Source: Thermoplasmata archaeon (GTDB lineage: Archaea > Thermoplasmatota > Thermoplasmata > Sysuiplasmatales > Sysuiplasmataceae). From it: a stretch of DNA of 19,643 bases. The notes below the pieces were generated by a model. The model was not told where the DNA came from. It did no database searches and worked only from the letters and a program-made list of their open reading frames with translations. A program made the translations under genes and the position numbers. The stretch is from assembly GCA_021811925.1 (NCBI GenBank), contig JAKAPY010000010.1, positions 1 through 19,643 on the forward strand. Reading direction: 5' to 3'. The number at the start of each line of letters is the position of its first letter. Within the stretch, counting starts at the first letter, position 1. Below are positions 13,558 to 19,643 of the stretch, piece by piece.

Positions 13558-14562
13558 CTATTCCCCGACCGGGTGCGGCAGTGAAAGAAGGTCTCTGAGC
13601 ACCGCACGTGCGGTTTCGGTGGCACCCGCCCCTGTGCCGATGAGCGTGTATTCGTTGCCGTCTGCGGTCCTGTATGTCAGCGCATTGTAGGCACCGGAAA
13701 CATTCACATGATCGGAAAGGCTGACTATCTCCGGTGCGACCGCCACAAGTCCATCCTCCCTCCTGTATGTCGAAATGAGCTTCATGCTCCTGCCCTGCGA
13801 CTTTGCAGCCGCCTGCAATGCAGGCTCCATTGCATCCATACCCTTTATTGCCGCATCACTAATGGAGTAGCTGCATCCGCAGAGGGCGTTGGCAAGTATC
13901 ACTATCTTTGCGGCGCTGTCCATGCCCCGCAGGTCATTGGACGGATCGGTCTCGGCAAGACCTGAGGATCTTGCCTCTTCAAGCGCACTCTCCATCGACA
14001 CGCCTTCGTCCATTCTTGTGAGAATGTAGTTCGTCGTGCCATTCAATATCCCCCTCATCTCCACAATCTCATAGGTGGATGCGCATATTCGCCCGAAATC
14101 AATGAAGGGAGTTCCTCCCCCGACAGTCGCACCAAATCTGACTGTTGTGCCCCTTCTTGAAGCAGCTTCGATAATATTCTTCATGTTGATTGCGAGCGGC
14201 CCTTTGTTTGCGGTGACGATATCCATCCCTTTTGCGATTGCCTCGTTGAAGCAGCCTAACGATGGTTGACCGTCCTTGAAATTGGTTGTGGTGCAGTCAA
14301 CGAGCACATCCGCGTGGATCTCGGTCACTGCTTCCTTCACACGTCTTCCCGGCAGCCACCCGGCAAGTGACTGAATGCCGCCCGATTTCTTGGCCGCAAG
14401 GATTTCGGCTATGCTGGTGCCACTCTTGATCTCAGCCACGCCGGTTGTGTCGGCAACCGCCTTCAGTTCGAATTTTGTATTCCCTGGATTGAACCTCTTC
14501 TGCTGCAGAATCTCAAGAAGAGAAAGACCGACCTGACCGAGACCGAGAAGCACCAATTTCAT
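13558..14562 (-). CDS. hom: Homoserine dehydrogenase (short form, no ACT domain)
   Basis: NAD(P)-dependent reduction of aspartate semialdehyde to homoserine, the branch-point to threonine and methionine. It is 334 residues. The N-terminal Rossmann motif GLGQVG is at residues 7-12 and TANKGPLA at 117-124. GGGTPFI, GILNGTTNYIL, ETDPSNDLRGMDSAAK (substrate and catalytic Asp/Lys region) and a C-terminal GTGAGATETARAVLRDLL follow. There is no regulatory ACT domain, as in many archaeal enzymes, so threonine feedback would have to act elsewhere. It starts at ATG 14562, 10 bases after the thrC stop, and is cotranscribed with it. Homoserine kinase is not in this window. Confidence 0.94.
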   Translation of the reverse strand: MKLVLLGLGQVGLSLLEILQQKRFNPGNTKFELKAVADTTGVAEIKSGTSIAEILAAKKSGGIQSLAGWLPGRRVKEAVTEIHADVLVDCTTTNFKDGQPSLGCFNEAIAKGMDIVTANKGPLAINMKNIIEAASRRGTTVRFGATVGGGTPFIDFGRICASTYEIVEMRGILNGTTNYILTRMDEGVSMESALEEARSSGLAETDPSNDLRGMDSAAKIVILANALCGCSYSISDAAIKGMDAMEPALQAAAKSQGRSMKLISTYRREDGLVAVAPEIVSLSDHVNVSGAYNALTYRTADGNEYTLIGTGAGATETARAVLRDLLSLPHPVGE

Positions 14563-14572
14563 ACTCGGCCTC

Positions 14573-15781
14573 CTATTTTTTCTTGCCAGTGAGAATCATC
14601 TGAAGCTCACCGGCTGACCTGATAATGACGGTATCAGGCGCTTCTGCCTCGTCTATGTCCTTCAGGCCGTTTCCCGTCGTGACACAGACGACTGTCTCTT
14701 CTTTCCTGATTGCACCCTGCTTCTTCAGCTTGATCGCGGCAGCAACTGTGGATGCGCTCGCGAGCTCGACAAGGGACCCTTCCTTCCCTGCGACAAGTTC
14801 CCTTGCCTTCACGATCTCTCTGTCATCCACAGTTACAGCCAGGCCGTTTGAATCCCTTATCGCCTTCATGGCCCTTTTCCAGTTGGCGGGCCTGCCTATC
14901 CTGATAGCCGTGGCAATTGTCTCCGGCTTGTCTACAGGTATCAGTGTGGAGCTGCCCTCATTGAACGAGCTTGCCAATGGAGAGGCGCCCTCGGCCTGGA
15001 CTGCGACGAGTCTCGGCAGCGACGTGACTGCGCCAATAGATCTGAATTCGTTGAAGCCCTTCCAGTAGGCCGTCAGGTTTCCCCCGTTGCCTACTGGAAT
15101 GAGAAGCCAGTCGGGAGCAGAGCTGAGCTGATCGCAAACTTCGAACGCACCAGTCTTCTGCCCTTCTATCCGGTACGGGTTTATGGAATTCATTATGGCT
15201 GGTCCGCCGCTCCCTGACATTTCCCTGACAATGTCGAGCGCCGCGTCGAAATTGCCTTCGACCTCAAGCACCATGGCGCCATAGATGGCTGACTGTTTCA
15301 GCTTCGCCCTGGTCACTTTTCCTTTGGGGACGATCACAAAAGCTTTCATCCCGGCCTTCGCACTGTATGCCGCCATTGATGCAGCCGTGTTTCCAGTGGA
15401 AGCGCATATGGAGGAAGTGTATCCTGCAGACCTTGCAAGTGTCATGGCAACGCTCATGCCTCTGTCCTTGAACGAGCCGGTGGGATTTCGCCCTTCGTTC
15501 TTGATGAAAAGTTCATCAATGCCGACTGCTCCCGCGAGACCATCCGAATACTGCAGCGGTGTCCCGCCTTCGGAAAGGGACACAATGCCGCCTTCATCTA
15601 TCCCGGGCAGAAGTGAAGCGTATCTCCAGAGTGTGAATTCCTGTGGCGGTGGAAGGAGGCCGCTGACGGTTGGCGCCTTTTCCATCACCCATTCTGTCAG
15701 ATCACCGCAACTCTGGCAAAAAGGGGAGGATGACGGATCCCCAGAATTGATCGCTCCGCAGTTTATGCACCTGAAATTCAT
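14573..15781 (-). CDS. thrC: Threonine synthase
   Basis: This PLP enzyme converts O-phosphohomoserine to threonine. The 402-residue protein begins with a zinc-ribbon-like segment (C5, C8, C22, C25), as in many archaeal threonine synthases. The PLP-binding Lys is K105 in NPTGSFKDRGM. ASTGNTAAS, the phosphate-binding loop PVGNGGN, and a C-terminal CVTTGNGLKD follow. ATG 15781 is the family start. A TTTAAA element about 39 nt upstream predicts a short leader of about 12 nt. It is the first gene of the thrC-hom operon and divergent from the UPF0173 gene, sharing a 134-base promoter region. Confidence 0.95.
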   Translation of the reverse strand: MNFRCINCGAINSGDPSSSPFCQSCGDLTEWVMEKAPTVSGLLPPPQEFTLWRYASLLPGIDEGGIVSLSEGGTPLQYSDGLAGAVGIDELFIKNEGRNPTGSFKDRGMSVAMTLARSAGYTSSICASTGNTAASMAAYSAKAGMKAFVIVPKGKVTRAKLKQSAIYGAMVLEVEGNFDAALDIVREMSGSGGPAIMNSINPYRIEGQKTGAFEVCDQLSSAPDWLLIPVGNGGNLTAYWKGFNEFRSIGAVTSLPRLVAVQAEGASPLASSFNEGSSTLIPVDKPETIATAIRIGRPANWKRAMKAIRDSNGLAVTVDDREIVKARELVAGKEGSLVELASASTVAAAIKLKKQGAIRKEETVVCVTTGNGLKDIDEAEAPDTVIIRSAGELQMILTGKKK

Positions 15782-15817
15782 CCTTAACCTTTTCGAGATT
15801 GCGATGCGTACCTTCTC

Positions 15818-15823
15818 TTTAAA
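15818..15823 (-). promoter_or_regulatory. TATA box of thrC-hom
   Basis: TTTAAA, within ATTTAAAG on minus, is centred about 39 nt before ATG 15781. It predicts a leader of roughly 12 nt that includes AAGGTTAAGG. Confidence 0.45.
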
Positions 15824-15868
15824 TCATTCGGAACTTGCCCTGCACAATTGGAATGAATTATTCTAAGA

Positions 15869-15877
15869 TTAAATATG
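15869..15877 (+). promoter_or_regulatory. TATA box of the UPF0173-uppS operon
   Basis: TTAAATATG is centred 43 nt before ATG 15916, predicting transcription from about 15899 and a leader near 17 nt with AGGA. Confidence 0.5.
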
Positions 15878-15894
15878 TAGAGAAACTATCTCTA
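15878..15894. promoter_or_regulatory. Operator-like palindrome downstream of the UPF0173 TATA box
   Basis: TAGAGA-AACTA-TCTCTA is a perfect 6-5-6 inverted repeat lying directly between the TATA box and the predicted transcription start, the usual place for a repressor site. Confidence 0.4.
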
Positions 15895-15915
15895 ACAACC
15901 ACAGGAATGATAAAC

Positions 15916-16605
15916 ATGGCTAAACTAACGTGGCTAGGGCATTCGGCATTTCTTCTTGAAGCGAAGGACAGAGTCCTGTTTGATCCCTTCCTTACTGGAA
16001 ATCCTGTCGCAAAGTCAAAACCATCCGAAGTAAAGGCTAACATTGTGCTCGTCAGTCATGGGCACGGGGACCATGTGGGCGACACCGTCGACATTGCAAA
16101 GAACAACAAGGCAACGGTTGCCGCCATATACGAACTTGCAACAAGGTTCGAATCGAAAGGGGCAAAGGCGGATCCGCTCAACATAGGAGGAGGCGCGAAA
16201 ATAGCTGACACGCATGTGAAGATGGTCAACGCACTGCACTCCTCGGACATATTCGAGGGAGACAACCTCCAGGCGGGAGGCAGCCCGGCCGGATTTGTGG
16301 TTGACAGCGGTGTGACGCTGTATCATGCTGGAGACACAGGGTATTTCGGCGACATGGGCTGGATAGGCGAATTTCACAAGCCCAAGGTTGCGCTGCTTCC
16401 CATAGGCGACAGGTTCACGATGGGTGTAAGGGAGGCCGCGTACGCAGCGAGCGTAATACAGCCCGAACTCGTCATACCCATGCACTTCAACACTTTCCCG
16501 CTGATAGAGCAGAATGGTGACAAGTTCAAGGAAGAAGTGTCTAAACAGTCGGGCGGAAAAGTCAAAGCAAGGATTATGAAAGTGGGAGAAACTATAGAGA
16601 TCTGA
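15916..16605 (+). CDS. UPF0173 metal-dependent hydrolase (metallo-beta-lactamase fold)
   Basis: 229 residues. It begins MAKLTWLGHSAFLLE, the conserved UPF0173 N-terminus with an early His. The metal motif SHGHGDHVGD gives H48, H50, D52 and H53. HAGDTGYFGDM supplies the bridging Asp, and PELVIPMHFNTFP the last His. The fold hydrolyses phosphoesters, lactones or thioesters, but the substrate of this family is unknown. An in-frame ATG at 15907 and a longer frame from 15835 exist. ATG 15916 is preferred for family fit and for AGGA 9 nt upstream. uppS follows after 9 bases, so the two are one operon. A link to prenyl-phosphate metabolism is speculative. Confidence 0.92.
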   Translation: MAKLTWLGHSAFLLEAKDRVLFDPFLTGNPVAKSKPSEVKANIVLVSHGHGDHVGDTVDIAKNNKATVAAIYELATRFESKGAKADPLNIGGGAKIADTHVKMVNALHSSDIFEGDNLQAGGSPAGFVVDSGVTLYHAGDTGYFGDMGWIGEFHKPKVALLPIGDRFTMGVREAAYAASVIQPELVIPMHFNTFPLIEQNGDKFKEEVSKQSGGKVKARIMKVGETIEI

Positions 16606-16614
16606 CGGTAGCAG

Positions 16615-17442
16615 ATGCCACAGAACGGTTCCAAGAAGGCCGACAAAAAGGATGCTAAGCCACCTGTCGGCTTCGCGCAGGCCATAGCAAACACGGCCTA
16701 CAATGCATACGAGAAGAGACTTCTTGCCGAGGTGAAGCAGCTCCCGATCCCGAAGCATGTTGCAGTCATAATGGACGGCAACAGGAGATACGCAAAAGAA
16801 ATGGGGATGATGGTGCAGGAGGGCCATCTGGAGGGAAAGGACAAACTGGAGCAGGTCCTCGACTGGTGTCTCCTGCTAGACATAAGGGTTCTGACCGTCT
16901 ATGCGTTTTCAACCGAGAATATCAAGAGGAACAGGGAAGAAGTTGCCACCCTCATGGACATGTTCGAGGAGAACTTCAGGAAGGTCGGTGACGACGAGCG
17001 TGTTCACAAGCATGGAATAAGGATAAGGGCGATAGGGCAGATCGAAACACTCCCGCGCAAAGTGAGGGACGCGATCGAATACGCCGAGCAGAAGACGAAG
17101 GATTACAAGAACTACACCTACAACATTGCTGTTGCATATGGCGGGAGGCAGGAGCTTGTTTCCGCGATCAAGAAGATTGCGGGCTCAGTCAGAAATGGAG
17201 ACACCAGGCTCGAGGACATAGATGAGGAACTTGTTTCCAAATACCTGTACACCGACGGCCTCCCCGACCCCGACCTTGTCCTGAGGACATCGGGGGAGGA
17301 GCGCATATCCAACTTCCTGCTCTGGCAGGCGGCCTATTCTGAACTCTATTTCAGCGATGTCTACTGGCCCACATTCAGCTTCCTTGACTTCCTGAGAGCC
17401 ATACGCTCGTACCAGCTCAGGCAGAGGAGGTACGGTTCGTGA
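16615..17442 (+). CDS. uppS: Cis-prenyltransferase (undecaprenyl/dolichyl diphosphate synthase-like)
   Basis: This enzyme adds isopentenyl diphosphate units in cis to an allylic starter to make the polyprenyl carrier used in protein glycosylation or cell-surface synthesis. It acts at the inner face of the membrane. In 275 residues it has HVAVIMDGNRRYAK with catalytic D54, LTVYAFSTEN, NIAVAYGGRQELV, and the C-terminal DPDLVLRTSGEERISNFLLW ahead of SELYF. A 45-residue basic, Lys/Ala-rich extension precedes the core, common in archaeal members. ATG 16615 has GGTAG 4 nt upstream. The last 26 bases overlap the end of the convergent glycosylase gene. Confidence 0.95.
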   Translation: MPQNGSKKADKKDAKPPVGFAQAIANTAYNAYEKRLLAEVKQLPIPKHVAVIMDGNRRYAKEMGMMVQEGHLEGKDKLEQVLDWCLLLDIRVLTVYAFSTENIKRNREEVATLMDMFEENFRKVGDDERVHKHGIRIRAIGQIETLPRKVRDAIEYAEQKTKDYKNYTYNIAVAYGGRQELVSAIKKIAGSVRNGDTRLEDIDEELVSKYLYTDGLPDPDLVLRTSGEERISNFLLWQAAYSELYFSDVYWPTFSFLDFLRAIRSYQLRQRRYGS

Positions 17443-18358
17443 AGCCGGCGGCGAGCTCCTTGAGTCTTGCACCGTAGAAGAGGTACTCCTGCGCGTAACC
17501 GGCATACCGCCCAAAATGGGATCGCGACCACTCCCTGACCTTCTTGTCCGTCATTTTCTGGCCGTTGAAGTAGAGTATTTCTATGCCTCGTCTCACCCAC
17601 CTGTCCACCGGGAACGCCTCAAGCTTGTCCATCGCGAAGAGGAGGATGCAGTCGGCAACCTTCGGGCCGATGCCGAAATAAGTGCACAGTTCTGCAAAGG
17701 ACTCCTCGTATCCCCTCTTCCTGAATCCCAGCAGGTCCACTCCCTCATCCCTGATCCTTCTTGCGGCGCTGAGCACGTATTTTGCACGAAAGCCCAGCTT
17801 CATTGAACGAAGCTCCTCTTCCCCTGCACCTGCGAGCGCATCCACCGAAGGGAATGTGTAGAAACGCCTGCCGTCGAAGTCCATGGGATGGCCGTATCTT
17901 ACTGACATCCTCTCCACATCGCCCTTGATGCGCGGTATGTTTGAGTTTATTGAGCAGAGGTATGAAATGAGGCATTCCCACGGGTCCTGTCTTATCAGCC
18001 TCAGTCCGTAGTGGCTCCTGATTGCCTTCCTTATAATCCTGTCCTCCGAAAGCTCCCTCAGGATATCGGGCACCTTGTCATCGAACCTGAAGACATCACC
18101 AACAAGCTCGAGGGTGGGGAAGTAGCCCACATCGGGGTGTACGGCGGCGTGCAGATTACTGCCCGATTGTCTCAATCTGAGAACCCTTTCACCAATGACG
18201 CAGTAGTAGTGTTCTCCTTCACGAATCCACCGGAAGGCCTGTCCACATTCAGTGCTCTGCTCGAGGTCAAAGGGCTGAGAAAGACGAACGGTCACCTCGC
18301 GAACGGGAGGGTGGTCTTCATCCCCCTTCCGCTTCCTGTCGTGGAAGTCTGCCTTCAT
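17417..18358 (-). CDS. ogg: 8-oxoguanine DNA glycosylase/AP lyase, OGG1-like
   Basis: Removes 8-oxoguanine from oxidised DNA and cleaves the abasic site. From ATG 18358 the protein is 313 residues with the OGG1 two-part layout. The N-terminal domain has FDLEQSTECGQAFRW (30-44). It is followed by the HhH-GPD core with QDPWECLISYLCSINSNI, LGFRAKYV, and the helix-hairpin-helix FGIGPKVADCILLFA. K233 corresponds to human OGG1 Lys249, and D252 in FPVDRWV to Asp268, so both catalytic residues are kept. The open frame reaches 18469, but ATG 18358 has a TATA box 27 nt upstream. The 3' end overlaps uppS by 26 bases in opposite orientation. Confidence 0.94.
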   Translation of the reverse strand: MKADFHDRKRKGDEDHPPVREVTVRLSQPFDLEQSTECGQAFRWIREGEHYYCVIGERVLRLRQSGSNLHAAVHPDVGYFPTLELVGDVFRFDDKVPDILRELSEDRIIRKAIRSHYGLRLIRQDPWECLISYLCSINSNIPRIKGDVERMSVRYGHPMDFDGRRFYTFPSVDALAGAGEEELRSMKLGFRAKYVLSAARRIRDEGVDLLGFRKRGYEESFAELCTYFGIGPKVADCILLFAMDKLEAFPVDRWVRRGIEILYFNGQKMTDKKVREWSRSHFGRYAGYAQEYLFYGARLKELAAGFTNRTSSA

Positions 18359-18380
18359 CGGGCAGCTTAAGGAGACGGAA

Positions 18381-18389
18381 TAGTTATTT
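18381..18389 (-). promoter_or_regulatory. TATA box of ogg
   Basis: On the minus strand AAATAACTA is centred 27 nt before ATG 18358, the leaderless spacing. The same A/T-rich block may also serve the divergent thiolase gene. Confidence 0.5.
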
Positions 18390-18472
18390 CTTTTGAAACA
18401 ATCCCAGTAACTGTCTGAGTGAGTCTGGCTGTAGGCCCTGCAGCGGCAACAGGGCAAAAGGAAGTGCATCCC

Positions 18473-19630
18473 GTGCAGAAAGTGTGTGTAATTGGTAGTG
18501 CGATGTCAAAGTTCGGCAAGATGAATGAGAGCAGCAGGGAATCTATCGCGGCGACTTCGATGAAGGCAATCGAGGATGCGGGCATAAGCCCCGGGGAGAT
18601 TGATGCTTCATTCTATTCGAATGCGTTCGGCGTAACAGAAAGCCAGCTGCACATAGGTCCGCTCATAAACAGCGCCATTGGAATCCCTGACAAGCCGTCG
18701 CTCTCCGTGGAAAGCGCCTGTTCCAGTTCGAGCGCTGCGCTGAACGAAGCATACGCCCACATAGCAGCAGGGCTGGAGGAAATATGCCTTGTTGCAGGCG
18801 GTGAAAAGCTCAGCCATCTGGGAACAATGTCGGCGACCACCTATTTCGCAATGGGTTCGGATTTCAGGTACGAAGCCGCAAATGGAGTCACGTTCCCTGG
18901 CCTGTATGCTTCGATGGCCGTGGCGCATATGAAGAAATTCGGCACCACGCAGGACATGTTGGCAAGCGTGGCAATCAAGAACCACGACAATGCCCTAAAG
19001 AATCCACTCGCCCACCTGCACAAGAAGCTGACGCGGGAAGCATACATGGAGTCGCCTGTGGTGGCATACCCGTTCCATCTTTACGACTGCTGCCCCTTTT
19101 CTGACGGGGCCGCGGCGGTTGTGGTTGCGTCCGAAGAGAGGGCGAGGAAAATCAGGGATGAGGTAGTGGATATCGCGGCGAGCGAAAGGGCAGGAACAAC
19201 CGCGACTCTCCAGGACAGGGAGGACCTTACGAGCATCGCAGGGGCGGCACTCGCGGGCAGCCGGGCATACAAAGCTGCACACATCGGACCCGAGGATATC
19301 GACGTGGCGGAAGTGCACGACTGCTTCACAATTGCGGAGATAATGGCCACCGAGGATTTGCGCTTCTTCGAAAAGGGAGAGGGGGGCCGGGCGGTTCAGG
19401 ACGGCACCACATGCATTGGCGGCAAACTACCCGTCAACCCTTCCGGCGGCCTGAAGGCAAAGGGACACCCCGTGAGCGCTACGGGAACTGCCCAGATACA
19501 CGAGCTCTATGAACAGCTCCTGGGAAAGGCAGGGGACAGGCAGGTGGAAGGTGCGGAGATTGGGCTTGCACACAACGTCGGTGCAACAGGCGGATCGTGC
19601 AGCGTCCACATTCTGAAGAGGAGAAGGTGA
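18473..19630 (+). CDS. Archaeal SCP-x type thiolase (acetyl-CoA C-acetyltransferase family)
   Basis: Likely condenses two acetyl-CoA to acetoacetyl-CoA, feeding the mevalonate route to archaeal lipids. A beta-oxidation role is also possible. From GTG 18473 it is 385 residues. The nucleophilic Cys is C83 in VESACSSSSAAL. EVHDCFTIAEI (H282), NPSGGLKAKGHPVSATG (H332) and HNVGATGGSCSVHIL (C376) complete the active site. This form typically partners a DUF35 OB-fold protein and HMG-CoA synthase in Archaea. The frame is open from GTG 18419, but MQKVCVIGSAMSKFG is the family N-terminus and GGAAG precedes 18473. Its stop overlaps a perfect GGTGAT, implying another gene follows. Confidence 0.92.
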   Translation: MQKVCVIGSAMSKFGKMNESSRESIAATSMKAIEDAGISPGEIDASFYSNAFGVTESQLHIGPLINSAIGIPDKPSLSVESACSSSSAALNEAYAHIAAGLEEICLVAGGEKLSHLGTMSATTYFAMGSDFRYEAANGVTFPGLYASMAVAHMKKFGTTQDMLASVAIKNHDNALKNPLAHLHKKLTREAYMESPVVAYPFHLYDCCPFSDGAAAVVVASEERARKIRDEVVDIAASERAGTTATLQDREDLTSIAGAALAGSRAYKAAHIGPEDIDVAEVHDCFTIAEIMATEDLRFFEKGEGGRAVQDGTTCIGGKLPVNPSGGLKAKGHPVSATGTAQIHELYEQLLGKAGDRQVEGAEIGLAHNVGATGGSCSVHILKRRR

Positions 19631-19634
19631 TACA

Positions 19635-19643
19635 TTGCAGGAG
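19635..19643 (+). CDS. Start of a further gene (only three codons visible)
   Basis: GGTGAT at 19626-19631, overlapping the thiolase stop, is a strong Shine-Dalgarno 3 nt before TTG 19635. The gene continues past the edge. From known archaeal synteny a DUF35 OB-fold/zinc-ribbon partner of the thiolase is the best guess, but three codons cannot show this. Confidence 0.35.

Noticed and set aside
15285..15866. 193-codon plus-strand frame opposite thrC
   Set aside because: Antisense to the PLP domain of threonine synthase, with no independent support.
1..19643. CRISPR arrays, rRNA, tRNA, complete insertion sequences, defence or toxin-antitoxin genes
   Set aside because: No regularly spaced repeats, no rRNA or cloverleaf sequence, and no transposase or defence-type protein motifs were seen on either strand.

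Overview
The window is archaeal. It carries an MCM replicative helicase, NMD3, Tsr3, DUF424, an archaeal-type lumazine synthase, a short homoserine dehydrogenase without ACT domain, and a cis-prenyltransferase. Arg is mostly encoded by AGG. First genes of operons have a TATA box about 25-30 nt before the start codon, which implies leaderless mRNAs, while internal operon genes sometimes show a GGTGAT-type Shine-Dalgarno. A bacterial-type riboflavin synthase and a Sulfolobus/Thermoplasma-type gluconate dehydratase point to a moderately GC-rich member of the Thermoplasmata. The lineage is inferred, not proven.

Layout. 1-1802 (minus): a six-helix membrane protein translationally coupled to a secreted PF04185 phosphoesterase that runs off the left edge. 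1975-5040 (plus): a riboflavin operon, ribB-ribH-amidohydrolase-ribE. 5130-6443 (plus): a winged-helix/TPR protein. 6444-7050: 607 bases without a convincing gene but with strong inverted repeats, a consensus TATA box and a start-less open frame. 7051-10125 (plus): tsr3, then mcm with DUF424 close behind. 10264-10911 (plus): a polytopic membrane protein, convergent with nmd3 (11951-10917, minus). 13296-12118 (minus): gluconate/galactonate dehydratase. 15781-13558 (minus): thrC-hom, two threonine-pathway enzymes. 15916-17442 (plus): a UPF0173 metallo-hydrolase followed by uppS. 18358-17417 (minus): an OGG1-like 8-oxoguanine glycosylase whose 3' end overlaps uppS. 18473-19630 (plus): an archaeal SCP-x type thiolase, with the start of a further gene at the right edge.

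Functionally this is mostly core metabolism and information processing: flavin synthesis, threonine synthesis, non-phosphorylative Entner-Doudoroff sugar acid breakdown, isoprenoid carrier lipid synthesis, rRNA/ribosome maturation, replication and oxidative base repair.

The most interesting item is the amidohydrolase locked inside the riboflavin operon. It keeps every residue expected of a deaminase, and it is a candidate for the pyrimidine deaminase step that, as far as I know, has no assigned enzyme in Archaea. Its N-terminus appears to need an upstream non-canonical (ATT) start. Other points are operator-like palindromes at the mcm, gnaD and UPF0173 promoters and the structured 6460-6730 region.
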